A stretch of DNA of 50,482 bases from an uncultured Eubacterium sp. GTDB lineage: Bacteria; Bacillota; Clostridia; Lachnospirales; Lachnospiraceae. The notes below the pieces were generated by a model, which was not told the origin of the DNA, did no database searches, and worked only from the letters and a program-made list of their open reading frames with translations. Positions 16,584-24,945 of this stretch are shown one piece after another. The translations under genes and the position numbers were made by a program. How positions within the stretch are numbered: position 1 is the first letter of the stretch; every line of letters begins with the position of its first letter. Location of the stretch: the NCBI RefSeq assembly GCF_937958975.1, contig NZ_CALGRE010000043.1, forward strand, positions 1 through 50,482, in the 5' to 3' direction.

Positions 16584-18539
16584 ATGAAAATTACATTAAA
16601 AGATGGCTCAGTAAAAGAATATGCAGAGGCAATGACAGTTAATGATATTGCTTTTGATATTGCAGGTGGATTAGGAAGAGCAGCCTGTGCAGGTGAAGTG
16701 GATGGCGAAGTAGTCGACTTGAGAACTACGATTGACAAGGACTGCACATTAAATATTTTGACATTTAACGACGAAGCAGGAAAGGCCGCATATAGACATA
16801 CAACTTCTCATGTATTGGCGGAGGCAGTGAAAAACCTATATCCTGATGCAAAGTTGGCAATTGGACCGTCTATTGACGATGGCTTTTATTATGATTTTGA
16901 AAGCGAGCCTTTCTCTAGAGATGATTTGGATAAAATAGAAGCTGAAATGAAAAAAATAATAAAAAAAGGTGCAAAACTAGAAAAATTCACTCTTCCTAGA
17001 GAAGATGCAATTAAATATATGGAAGATAGAAACGAACCATATAAAGTTGAATTGATAAAGGATTTGCCGGAGGATTCTGTGATATCTTTCTATAGTCAGG
17101 GAGAATTTGTGGATTTGTGTGCAGGTCCACATCTTATGAATACAAAGGGAATAAAAGCATTTAAATTAATATCCTCATCTATGGCATACTGGAGGGGAGA
17201 TTCCGATAAAGCGAGACTGCAAAGAATATACGGAACGGCATTTGACAACAAGGACTCGTTGAAGGAACATCTTGAAATGTTAGAAGACCAGAAAAATCGT
17301 GACCATAACAAATTAGGTAGAGAAATGGAGCTTTTTACTACTGTTGATGTCATTGGACAGGGACTTCCTTTGCTGCTTCCAAAGGGAACAAAGATGGTTA
17401 TGAAACTTCAGAGATGGATTGAAGATTTAGAAGATAATGAGTGGGGATATACAAGAACAAAAACTCCGTTAATGGCAAAATCAGATTTATATAAAATATC
17501 AGGACATTGGGATCATTATACAGACGGTATGTTTGTGCTTGGTGATGAGGAAAAGGATAAAGAAGTTATGGCACTCCGACCAATGACATGTCCATTTCAA
17601 TACTATGTTTATAAGGCAAGTCAGAAGTCATACAGAGATTTACCGTTGAGATATAGTGAGACATCTACATTGTTTAGAAACGAAGATTCCGGCGAAATGC
17701 ATGGACTTACAAGAGTTCGTCAGTTTACTATTTCTGAGGGTCATTTAATTGTAAGACCTGACCAGATGGTAGAGGAATTTAAGAATTGTCTGGCGCTTGC
17801 AAAATATTGTCTACAGACACTTGGAGTGGAGGAGGATGTGACATATCACCTTTCCAAGTGGGACCCGGATAATAAAGAAAAGTATATTGGAGAGCCTGAA
17901 GTTTGGGAAGAGACAGAGCAGCATATCAGAGAAATACTGACAGACCTTGAAATAGAATTTACGGAAGATGTGGGAGAAGCTGCTTTTTATGGACCAAAAG
18001 TAGATATTAATGCAAAAAATGTATACGGAAAAGAAGATACTATGATTACGATTCAATGGGATGCTCTGCTTGCCGAACAATTCGATATGTATTATATTGA
18101 TGAAAATGGAGACAAGGTGAGACCTTATATTATTCATAGAACCTCGATGGGATGTTATGAGAGGACACTCGCATGGCTGATTGAAAAATATGCCGGAAAA
18201 TTCCCTACCTGGCTTTGTCCGGAGCAGGTGAGAGTTCTTCCTATTTCTGAAAAATACGAGGAGTATGCGCAGAAGGTTGCAAAAGAATTAAAGGCAAGAC
18301 ATATTGATGTGACAGTGGATTCCCGTTCAGAAAAAATCGGTTATAAGATTAGAGAGGCAAGACTCGATAAGCTTCCTTATATGTTAGTTGTGGGACAGCA
18401 GGAGGAAGAGGATAGAACAGTGTCAGTAAGAAGCAGATTTGCCGGTGATGAGGGTGTAAAGCCTTTGGATGAATTTATTCAGCAGATTTGTAAAGAAATT
18501 GATACAAAAGAAATCAGAAAAGAAGAAAATAACAATTAA
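16584..18539 (+). CDS. thrS: Threonyl-tRNA synthetase
   Basis: ThrRS charges tRNA-Thr. The 651-aa protein has the N-terminal TGS domain (1-60), the editing/SAD domain with HTTSHVLAEAV and the FYYDF motif, the class II catalytic core (LRPMTCPFQYYVYK, RNEDSGEMHGLTRVRQFT, HRTSMGCYERTLAWLIE) and a C-terminal anticodon-binding domain. ATG 16584 follows AAGGAG. It is monocistronic, regulated by the T-box directly upstream, and ends at a hairpin that also covers the next gene's ribosome-binding site. Confidence 0.98.
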   Translation: MKITLKDGSVKEYAEAMTVNDIAFDIAGGLGRAACAGEVDGEVVDLRTTIDKDCTLNILTFNDEAGKAAYRHTTSHVLAEAVKNLYPDAKLAIGPSIDDGFYYDFESEPFSRDDLDKIEAEMKKIIKKGAKLEKFTLPREDAIKYMEDRNEPYKVELIKDLPEDSVISFYSQGEFVDLCAGPHLMNTKGIKAFKLISSSMAYWRGDSDKARLQRIYGTAFDNKDSLKEHLEMLEDQKNRDHNKLGREMELFTTVDVIGQGLPLLLPKGTKMVMKLQRWIEDLEDNEWGYTRTKTPLMAKSDLYKISGHWDHYTDGMFVLGDEEKDKEVMALRPMTCPFQYYVYKASQKSYRDLPLRYSETSTLFRNEDSGEMHGLTRVRQFTISEGHLIVRPDQMVEEFKNCLALAKYCLQTLGVEEDVTYHLSKWDPDNKEKYIGEPEVWEETEQHIREILTDLEIEFTEDVGEAAFYGPKVDINAKNVYGKEDTMITIQWDALLAEQFDMYYIDENGDKVRPYIIHRTSMGCYERTLAWLIEKYAGKFPTWLCPEQVRVLPISEKYEEYAQKVAKELKARHIDVTVDSRSEKIGYKIREARLDKLPYMLVVGQQEEEDRTVSVRSRFAGDEGVKPLDEFIQQICKEIDTKEIRKEENNN

Positions 18540-18589
18540 AATTTTGTATTAAATTCAAATTTTGTATTTTGAATAATTATTTTTAAAAT

Positions 18590-18643
18590 CTCCACAATAA
18601 TAATAATCGGATTTTCCGAAATAAAATATTGTGGAGGTTTTTT
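18590..18643 (+). terminator. thrS terminator containing the next gene's ribosome-binding site
   Basis: CTCCACAATA (18590-18599) pairs perfectly with TATTGTGGAG (18627-18636), followed by six T. The right arm contains the GTGGAGG Shine-Dalgarno site of the DUF1540 gene whose ATG begins at 18644. Confidence 0.75.
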
Positions 18644-18973
18644 ATGACAAAGTTAAATTGTAGTGTAAAGAATTGTTATTATAACAAAAGTTCAAAATGT
18701 TGCCGTGAGGGCATTAAAGTAGGAGGAACAGAGGCAATTGTCACAGATGCGACTTACTGTAGTGATTTCAGAGAAAAACGTGACAGTGCAACATCGAAAA
18801 CGGAACATTGTGATTGTGGACCTGAAAACAGATTGGATATAAAGTGCCATGCCGTAAATTGTACATTTAATGATAATTGTAAATGTCATGCGGAACAGAT
18901 TACAATTCAGGGAAATGGTGCAACAGACCAGAGCCAGACAGAGTGTGGAAGTTTTGAGTGTGGCTGCAGATAA
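18644..18973 (+). CDS. DUF1540 cysteine-rich protein
   Basis: This 109-aa protein has two DUF1540 repeats, each a short cysteine-rich motif: the first with LNCSVKNCYYNKSSKCCREGIKV at about residues 4-26 and the second with IKCHAVNCTFNDNCKCHAEQITI at about 66-88. Each ends with a further cysteine (YCSDF, ECGSF). The cysteines probably bind a metal. The family is common in Clostridia and its function is unknown. Translation starts at ATG 18644 behind GTGGAGG, inside the thrS terminator stem. An upstream in-frame TTG at 18629 would begin inside that site and is rejected. Confidence 0.9.
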   Translation: MTKLNCSVKNCYYNKSSKCCREGIKVGGTEAIVTDATYCSDFREKRDSATSKTEHCDCGPENRLDIKCHAVNCTFNDNCKCHAEQITIQGNGATDQSQTECGSFECGCR

Positions 18974-19021
18974 TAAGAGCTGTATAGCTATTTTTAAAAA
19001 ATAGTTTTGCAGGAAAACCTA

Positions 19022-19050
19022 TTGACAAATAAAGTTGAGAGTGGTAAAAT
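19022..19050 (+). promoter_or_regulatory. Promoter of infC-rpmI-rplT
   Basis: TTGACA and TAAAAT with 17-base spacing start a leader of about 195 bases before infC. Confidence 0.85.
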
Positions 19051-19056
19051 ACTTCA

Positions 19057-19192
19057 TGTTGTAAAAATAAAGCAGAGTATCCACTCTCACCCAGACGCTT
19101 GAGGCGAATCGAGGTTTATAAATTTACAAACAATATATTTATTTTTTGTTTGATTTTATGTGGATAATCTGTTTAGGTTATCCACTTTTTTT
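19057..19192 (+). promoter_or_regulatory. L20-type autoregulatory leader with terminator
   Basis: In Firmicutes, ribosomal protein L20 binds the infC leader and promotes premature termination. Here a terminator GTGGATAA/TTATCCAC followed by seven T lies at 19160-19192. An earlier TATCCAC at about 19079-19085 could pair with the terminator's left arm as an antiterminator. Assignment is by position and architecture; no covariance search was run. Confidence 0.75.
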
Positions 19193-19250
19193 CTATAATT
19201 TATATGGTGATATGAAAAAAGATGGGAAATTTATTTGGAGGTGCAATACT

Positions 19251-19757
19251 ATTAGCGATTTAATGATTAACGGACAAATTAGAGACAGAGAAGTTCGTGT
19301 GATTGGAACAAATGGAGAGCAGTTAGGTATTATGTCGTCAAGGGACGCTCAGAAGTTAGCTGACGAGGCAGAACTTGATTTGATAAAGATTGCTCCAAAG
19401 GCTCAACCACCTGTATGTAAGATTATGGATTATGGAAAATTCAGATACGAGCAGCAGAAAAAGGAAAAGGAAGCCAAGAAAAAACAGCATGTTGTTGAAA
19501 CAAAAGAGATTCGACTTTCACCAAATGTTGAGATGAACGATTTAAAGACTAAAGCAAACAATGCCAGAAAGTTCATTGAAAAAGGTGACAAGGTAAAAGT
19601 AACTCTTCGTTTTAGAGGAAGAGAAATGGCTCACATTAGTAGTAGTGCACATGTTTTAGATGACTTTGCAGAAATGTTAGAAGATATAGCACAGATTAGC
19701 AAAGCAGCAAAATTAGAAGGCAGAAACATGACAATGTTTTTAGAAAAAAAGCGTTAA
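19251..19757 (+). CDS. infC: Translation initiation factor IF-3
   Basis: IF-3 binds the 30S subunit and checks start-codon and initiator tRNA choice. I place the start at ATT 19251, 7 bases after GGAGGTG (19237-19243), giving a 168-aa protein that begins ISDLMINGQIRDREVRVIG at the family's normal N-terminus. ATT starts are known for infC and allow IF-3 to repress its own synthesis. The frame is open further upstream, but that part is the leader RNA. Conserved parts include APKAQPPVCKIMDYGKFRYE and RFRGREMAH. It is followed by rpmI and rplT. Confidence 0.93.
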   Translation: MSDLMINGQIRDREVRVIGTNGEQLGIMSSRDAQKLADEAELDLIKIAPKAQPPVCKIMDYGKFRYEQQKKEKEAKKKQHVVETKEIRLSPNVEMNDLKTKANNARKFIEKGDKVKVTLRFRGREMAHISSSAHVLDDFAEMLEDIAQISKAAKLEGRNMTMFLEKKR

Positions 19758-19789
19758 GCTTTTAGAAGATATTTAAGGAGGAAAAAGAC

Positions 19790-19987
19790 ATGCCAAAAAT
19801 TAAGACAAGCAGAGCAGCTGCAAAACGTTTCAAAAAGACAGGTACAGGAAAGCTTAAAAGAAATAAAGCTTACAAATCACATATCTTAACAAAAAAATCA
19901 GCTAAGAGAAAAAGAAATCTTAGAAAAGCAACAACAACTGATGCTACAAACGTAAAGAATATGAAGAAGATTTTACCTTATTTATAA
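19790..19987 (+). CDS. rpmI: 50S ribosomal protein L35
   Basis: L35 is a 65-aa, very basic large-subunit protein. The sequence MPKIKTSRAAAKRFKKTGTG, then LTKKSAKRKRNLRKA, is diagnostic. It lies between infC and rplT in the standard order, with AAGGAGG before the ATG. Confidence 0.97.
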   Translation: MPKIKTSRAAAKRFKKTGTGKLKRNKAYKSHILTKKSAKRKRNLRKATTTDATNVKNMKKILPYL

Positions 19988-20009
19988 TCTAAAGTAGGAG
20001 GAGATAGAA

Positions 20010-20366
20010 ATGGCAAGAATTAAAGGCGGACAGAACGCTAGAAAGAAACATAATAGAGTATTAAAGCTGGCTAAAGGTTATAGAGGAGCTAGGTCAAAAC
20101 AGTATAGAGTAGCAAAACAGTCAGTTATGAGAGCATTAACAAGCTCATATGCAGGTAGAAAGCAGAAAAAGAGACAGTTCAGACAGTTATGGATTGCAAG
20201 AATTAATGCTGCTGCCAGAATGAATGGTCTTTCATACAGCAAATTTATGTATGGACTTAAATTAGCAGGAGTAGAGATGAACAGAAAAATGTTAGCTGAA
20301 ATGGCAGTAAATGATGCAGAAGGATTTGCACAGTTAGTAGAAGTTGCCAAGACAAAATTAGCATAA
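20010..20366 (+). CDS. rplT: 50S ribosomal protein L20
   Basis: L20 is a 118-aa 23S rRNA-binding assembly protein, starting MARIKGGQNARKKHNRVLKL and containing the conserved RQLWIARINAAAR and YSKFMYGLK. It is the last gene of the infC operon and the likely repressor acting on the leader at 19057-19192. AGGAGGAG precedes the ATG. Confidence 0.98.
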   Translation: MARIKGGQNARKKHNRVLKLAKGYRGARSKQYRVAKQSVMRALTSSYAGRKQKKRQFRQLWIARINAAARMNGLSYSKFMYGLKLAGVEMNRKMLAEMAVNDAEGFAQLVEVAKTKLA

Positions 20367-20385
20367 TAGTATAAATAATACAAAG

Positions 20386-20426
20386 AAAAAAGACTTAAGG
20401 CAGAAAAATGCTTTAAGTCTTTTTTT
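20386..20426 (+). terminator. Terminator after rplT
   Basis: A-rich arm AAAAAGACTTAAGGC pairs with GCTTTAAGTCTTTTT around a short A-rich loop and ends in a T-run, 20 bases after rplT. Confidence 0.85.
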
Positions 20427-20604
20427 GTATAAGTGATGAGTAAAAGTACAGTTTGTTAAGTTCACAATTTGAACACAGAAAATACTGGTTTTTATCACAA
20501 ATATTACTAATTAAAAACACATAAGTAAAATATACTTATTATGTATTGTGATTTTGCGGACAAGAAATTTTATTGCAAATAGTTAACGGATAGGAGGCAG
20601 AGAG

Positions 20605-21672
20605 ATGAGTGTTATTGAAATTGAAAATCTCGTCAAAAAATATGGTGATAATGTAGCTGTGGATAATTTGAATTTAAAAATTGAAAAGGGTAAAGTATAT
20701 GGATTTTTAGGTCCCAACGGCGCAGGTAAATCTACCACAATGAATATTATTACAGGATACATAGGTTCCACGTCAGGAACGGTTAAAATTAATGGATACG
20801 ATATTTTTAGAGAGCCGGAGAGAGCAAAAAAATGTGTTGGTTATCTGCCGGAAATACCACCTCTTTATCAGGATATGACTGTAAGGGAATATCTTGCGTT
20901 TGTAACGGAATTAAAAAAGATTCCTAAGAGAGAGCGGGAAAAAAACATATCTGATGTTCTTGATATGACAAAGACAACGCAGGTTGAAAAACGTCTTATC
21001 AGAAATCTGTCTAAAGGATATAAACAGAGAATCGGGATTGCCCAAGCGTTGATTGGTATGCCGGAGGTTATTATATTAGATGAGCCTACAGTTGGTCTTG
21101 ACCCGAAACAGATTATTGAAATAAGGCAGTTAATAAAAGAGCTTGGGAGATATCATACGGTTATTTTAAGTTCACATATTTTGTCTGAAATAAGCGAAGT
21201 ATGTGATTATATTTATATAATTTCGAGAGGAAAGCTTGTAGCTGCCGGAAGTGAAAAAGAATTGGTAGAGCAGCTTGCGGGAGAGAATGTTTTAGAGTTG
21301 GAAATGAAAGGCGATAAGAGCGAAGCTGTATCTATCATGGAAAGTTTTTCTGAGATTGAAAGCTATAAGATAATGGAAGCGGAAAACAATCAATGTGTGC
21401 GGATTAAGGTTGTATGCGATGGAAAAAGAGATATCAGGGATAAGATTTTTTATATGTGTGCGGAAAGAAAGATGCCAATTCTCGAGATGCATTTTAAACA
21501 GAAAACGCTTGAGGACATATTTATTGAATTGACAAAAGAGTATGCACCGCCTGAAAAGAAAAAAAGAGCGGTTTTTAGAAAAAAGAGAGAGCAAAAAGTG
21601 ATTACAGAAGAAGATATTTACGAAGAAGTAGAGGCTTTAAAAAACATATCAGAACAGGAGGAGATTAACTAA
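20605..21672 (+). CDS. ABC transporter ATP-binding protein (GldA-like)
   Basis: This 355-aa nucleotide-binding subunit has Walker A GPNGAGKS (about residue 37), the signature LSKGYKQRIG, Walker B VIILDEP and the H-loop SSHILSE. A C-terminal extension after about residue 215 ends in a Lys/Glu-rich tail. It overlaps the next gene by one base (TAATG). Together with the GldG-like permease and the DUF4340-like protein it forms the three-gene exporter set known from gliding-type (Gld) clusters but widespread in non-gliding bacteria. The substrate is unknown. Confidence 0.92.
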   Translation: MSVIEIENLVKKYGDNVAVDNLNLKIEKGKVYGFLGPNGAGKSTTMNIITGYIGSTSGTVKINGYDIFREPERAKKCVGYLPEIPPLYQDMTVREYLAFVTELKKIPKREREKNISDVLDMTKTTQVEKRLIRNLSKGYKQRIGIAQALIGMPEVIILDEPTVGLDPKQIIEIRQLIKELGRYHTVILSSHILSEISEVCDYIYIISRGKLVAAGSEKELVEQLAGENVLELEMKGDKSEAVSIMESFSEIESYKIMEAENNQCVRIKVVCDGKRDIRDKIFYMCAERKMPILEMHFKQKTLEDIFIELTKEYAPPEKKKRAVFRKKREQKVITEEDIYEEVEALKNISEQEEIN

Positions 21673-23894
21673 TGTTTGCAATTTATAAAAAAGAATTAAA
21701 ATCTTATTTTACATCGGTTATCGCATGTCTCTTTATTGCTGTTACCACATTGATAGCAGGTATATTTTTTGTGTATTACAATTTGCAGAATGGAATGACA
21801 AGTATGTACTCAGTGTATCAAAGCCTGTTTATTCTTGTATTTACAGTTCCTATACTGACAATGAAAATTATTGCAGACGAGAGACGATTGAAAACAGACC
21901 AATTAATTCTCACTGCACCGGTATCTGTCGGAAAAATTGTTTTTGGTAAATTTTTGGCCCTTGCGACAATATTTATTATTCCGATATTGGTAATGTGTCT
22001 TTATCCGTTAATTTTGTCGCAATTTGGGACTATTATATTTAAGACAGCATACACAAACATATTGGGGTTGTTCTTATATGGTCTGGCTTTTATTGCGATA
22101 GGTATGTTTATTTCTTCTGTGACAGAGAGTCAGGTAATTTCAGCTATTTTAAGTATTGTAGTATTGCTTCTTGGCTACCTGATGGGGTCTCTCACAAGCA
22201 TAATATCTTCTGATGGAAATATATTTACGAAAATACTTGGATGTTTTGATTTATATACTCCAATGCAAAATTTTTTAAATGGGATTATTACATTATCTGA
22301 TGTCATTTATTACATATCGCTTATTATATTGTTTTTATTTCTTACCTGTCAGTCTATTCAAAAGAGAAGATGGGAAATTTCAAAGAAATTTATCGGCACA
22401 GGTATTTTCAGCGCCGGGTTTATTGCGGTAGTAGTAGTGCTTGTTGTGTTTTTAAATATGATTGCCGGAAGTGTTACATCAAGAGCAGCATGGGCAACAC
22501 AGGATATGACAGCAGTTTCGCTTTACTCTATTTCTAATGATACAAAGAAGATGTTAAAAGATTTGGACAATGATATTACTTTTTATGTAATGTCATCAGA
22601 AGCGAATGCAGATGCAACAGTAAAAAAGACATTAGAAAGATATCAAACAAATTCTAAGCATATTCATGTGGAATATAAAGATACAACGAGATATCCTAAC
22701 TTTTATAAAGAGTTTACAGATACAGCGCCGACAGCAGGAAGTATTATCGTATATAATGACAAAACAAAAAAATCAAAAGTTGTAGATTATAATGATATAT
22801 ATATTTCGGATAATTATTCTTATTATTATTCAGGACAGTCAGGTGCATCATCTTATGATTGTGAAGGGCAGTTAGACAGTGCTATTGCTTATGTAAGAAC
22901 AGAGAATACATATAAAATTTATCAAGTGGAAGGACACGATGAAGCGGTTCTTGACACTACAAATTTTGGTACTTTAAATAATCTCACAGATATTATTCAA
23001 AAATATAATTGTGAGATAGAGCAGATAAAATTGTTAAGTATGAAATCAATTCCAAATGATGAGTGTTCTGCATTGCTTCTTTTGGGACCAAAAACAGACT
23101 ATACAGAGGATGAAGCAACTCTTGTAAAAGAATATCTTGCAAAAGGGGGGAATGCAATTATTGGAATTGAAAGTATGGCCAGTATAGGCACAGATAAACC
23201 AAATTTTTATTCTATTTTAAAGGAATATAATGTTGAGGTGAAAGCCGGAATAATAGCTGAAAATAATAGTTCCTTTTATGCACCGCAATATGGTCCGTTT
23301 TATGCATTTGCGGAGGGAATTACGGGATATGCAACAGGTCTCACAAGTTATGTGTTTACACCATATACCGTGGGGTTGAAACAGATTGACAGTAAAGATA
23401 GCAGCATAACATATACAGCACTCGCATCAAGTTCTAAGGATTCTGTTTTAAAGACGAATGCAGCAAATGCAAAGTCCTATGAAAAAGAGAAAGGAGACGA
23501 AGAGGGTCCTTTTGACACGGTAGCTGCAGTGACAAAAACAACAGAAGGAAATGATTCCACAGAGGATGAAGAAAAGAAGAAATCAGACAGTTCCAACGAA
23601 ACGGAGTCCAATATTACGTCCAATATTTTAGTGTTTGGCTCAGTATATTCACTCTCCGATACGATGGATACGCTGGTACAGGGGTCTAATACTCAGATAG
23701 TTAATAACGCATTGAAAGAATATATTGATACAGATGTTACAACAATATCGGTACCCGCAAAAAGCCTTACAAGTGATACACTTACAGTTACCGAATCAGG
23801 AACAAGATTGTTTGGTATATTACTTGCAGTTGTAGCGCCTGTGATTGTGTTAGCAGCAGGAATTATAGTCTGGGTGAGAAGGAGAAAGTGTTAA
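21672..23894 (+). CDS. ABC permease fused to GldG-type auxiliary domain
   Basis: The 740-aa protein has an ABC-2-type membrane half (about six hydrophobic segments between residues 15 and 265), then a large extracellular region of the GldG/ABC_transp_aux type (about 275-700, with YQVEGHDEA and LLLLGPKTDYTEDE), a Glu/Lys/Ser-rich linker near residues 620-655, and a final membrane segment (about 715-735) followed by RRRK. Membrane and auxiliary parts that are separate GldF and GldG elsewhere are joined here. It starts on the TAATG overlap with the ATPase gene. Confidence 0.88.
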   Translation: MFAIYKKELKSYFTSVIACLFIAVTTLIAGIFFVYYNLQNGMTSMYSVYQSLFILVFTVPILTMKIIADERRLKTDQLILTAPVSVGKIVFGKFLALATIFIIPILVMCLYPLILSQFGTIIFKTAYTNILGLFLYGLAFIAIGMFISSVTESQVISAILSIVVLLLGYLMGSLTSIISSDGNIFTKILGCFDLYTPMQNFLNGIITLSDVIYYISLIILFLFLTCQSIQKRRWEISKKFIGTGIFSAGFIAVVVVLVVFLNMIAGSVTSRAAWATQDMTAVSLYSISNDTKKMLKDLDNDITFYVMSSEANADATVKKTLERYQTNSKHIHVEYKDTTRYPNFYKEFTDTAPTAGSIIVYNDKTKKSKVVDYNDIYISDNYSYYYSGQSGASSYDCEGQLDSAIAYVRTENTYKIYQVEGHDEAVLDTTNFGTLNNLTDIIQKYNCEIEQIKLLSMKSIPNDECSALLLLGPKTDYTEDEATLVKEYLAKGGNAIIGIESMASIGTDKPNFYSILKEYNVEVKAGIIAENNSSFYAPQYGPFYAFAEGITGYATGLTSYVFTPYTVGLKQIDSKDSSITYTALASSSKDSVLKTNAANAKSYEKEKGDEEGPFDTVAAVTKTTEGNDSTEDEEKKKSDSSNETESNITSNILVFGSVYSLSDTMDTLVQGSNTQIVNNALKEYIDTDVTTISVPAKSLTSDTLTVTESGTRLFGILLAVVAPVIVLAAGIIVWVRRRKC

Positions 23895-24499
23895 TGAAAA
23901 AGCAGATGAGACAATTTGGTGTGATTGCATGTATATTGCTTGTGTGTATTATTGTATATTTTGTTATAAATAATCAGTTTGCAAAAGCTGAAAAGGACAA
24001 AGAGAGTGCAGATAAAATCGTTGCCTTTACTTTGCATGATTACAAGGAAATCAAAGAGATATCGTATGTGCATGAAAATAAAGTGATAAAGCTGAAACAA
24101 GAAAATAAGAAATGGAGCATATTAGGGGACGAAAAAGCAAAAATAGACAGTGATGTTGTAGAGAAAGAGATGTTGTCTAAGTTGGTGGAAGTAATTGCCA
24201 AAGAAAAAATTGAGAGTGTAAGCCATGAAGAAGATTATGGATTTATCAAATCAGATGATGAAATGGCAGCTTCGACCAATACAATTAGAATCGTGGATAA
24301 GGATGAAAAAGAACTTGTCGTTTATATTGGAAATGCAAATCCGTATGATGAGTCTCTGTATTATATGATGGTAAAAGGGGATGAAAATGTATATGTCATT
24401 TCATCAGATATTGTTGATGGTTTTTCTAAGTCCGTTGAAGATATAGAGGAAGAGACGACAACAATGGAAGAAACCACCACGACGAATCATGAAAAATAA
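23894..24499 (+). CDS. DUF4340-like membrane-anchored protein
   Basis: The 201-aa protein has one N-terminal membrane anchor (about residues 6-26, VIACILLVCIIVYFVINN) and an extracellular beta-rich domain with VIKLKQENKKWSILGDEKAKID and YIGNANPYDESLYYM, as in DUF4340 proteins that accompany GldG-type transporters. The tail is rich in Glu and Thr. I chose ATG 23894 because it repeats the TAATG overlap seen one gene earlier; GTG 23888 is two codons upstream in frame. It is the last gene of the operon, before the terminator at 24517. Confidence 0.8.
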   Translation: MKKQMRQFGVIACILLVCIIVYFVINNQFAKAEKDKESADKIVAFTLHDYKEIKEISYVHENKVIKLKQENKKWSILGDEKAKIDSDVVEKEMLSKLVEVIAKEKIESVSHEEDYGFIKSDDEMAASTNTIRIVDKDEKELVVYIGNANPYDESLYYMMVKGDENVYVISSDIVDGFSKSVEDIEEETTTMEETTTTNHEK

Positions 24500-24516
24500 T
24501 GCGATATAATAAAGAT

Positions 24517-24542
24517 AAAAGGGACTTGAAAAAGTCCCTTTT
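24517..24542. terminator. Bidirectional terminator
   Basis: AAAAGGGACTT and AAGTCCCTTTT form a near-perfect hairpin flanked by A- and T-runs. It can end the ABC operon on the plus strand and the tRNA-Leu transcript on the minus strand. Confidence 0.85.
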
Positions 24543-24543
24543 A

Positions 24544-24628
24544 TGCAGTTGATGGGACTTGAACCCACACCCAAGTAATATGGACATGAACCTGAATCAT
24601 GCGCGTATGCCAATTCCGCCACAACTGC
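24544..24628 (-). tRNA. tRNA-Leu (anticodon CAG)
   Basis: On the minus strand the 7-base acceptor arms GCAGTTG and CAACTGC close an 85-base class II tRNA with long variable arm. The anticodon stem CATGA/TCATG holds loop TTCAGGT, giving anticodon CAG. The T-arm contains GGTTCAAGTCC. The discriminator is A, and CCA is not encoded. Confidence 0.95.
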
Positions 24629-24665
24629 CTGTAAGTTAAAGATGATGTTATATAGTATAGATAAA

Positions 24666-24690
24666 ATGGAAGCCTTTAAGACTTCCATTC
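24666..24690 (-). terminator. Hairpin between the two tRNA-Leu genes
   Basis: AATGGAAG and CTTCCATT form an 8-base-pair hairpin followed on the minus strand by a T-rich stretch. It may end or process the transcript of the upstream tRNA-Leu(AAG). Confidence 0.5.
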
Positions 24691-24702
24691 TATACATACT
24701 AA

Positions 24703-24787
24703 TGCGGAAGATGGGACTTGAACCCACACAAGCGCAATGCTTACAAGATCCTTAGTCTTGCTCGTCTGCCAGTTCCGACACTTCCGC
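24703..24787 (-). tRNA. tRNA-Leu (anticodon AAG)
   Basis: Minus-strand acceptor arms GCGGAAG and CTTCCGC enclose an 85-base class II tRNA. The anticodon stem CAAGA/TCTTG holds loop CTAAGGA, giving anticodon AAG with U33 and G37 in place. The discriminator is A, and CCA is not encoded. A34 may be edited to inosine; see findings. Confidence 0.93.
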
Positions 24788-24809
24788 ATACGTTTTAAAC
24801 GCAAGAAAA

Positions 24810-24838
24810 ATATTACCATAATAATGAAATTGTGTCAA
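24810..24838 (-). promoter_or_regulatory. Promoter of the tRNA-Leu pair
   Basis: Read on the minus strand, TTGACA and TAATAT have a 17-base spacer about 23 bases before tRNA-Leu(AAG). Plus-strand bases 24890-24895 (TATAAT) are a likely -10 for dgt in the opposite direction. Confidence 0.8.
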
Positions 24839-24945
24839 CACCTTTTTGTAAAAAGTTTTATCACCCTTTTATATTATATAAAATTGTTGTATAATACTCA
24901 CAGAAATAACGATAGTGGAGAGGGACCGTTTTCGGAGGGGATTTC

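Noticed and set aside
19146..19250. Upstream extension of infC
   Set aside because: This part is the leader terminator and linker; the family N-terminus and ribosome-binding site place the start at 19251.
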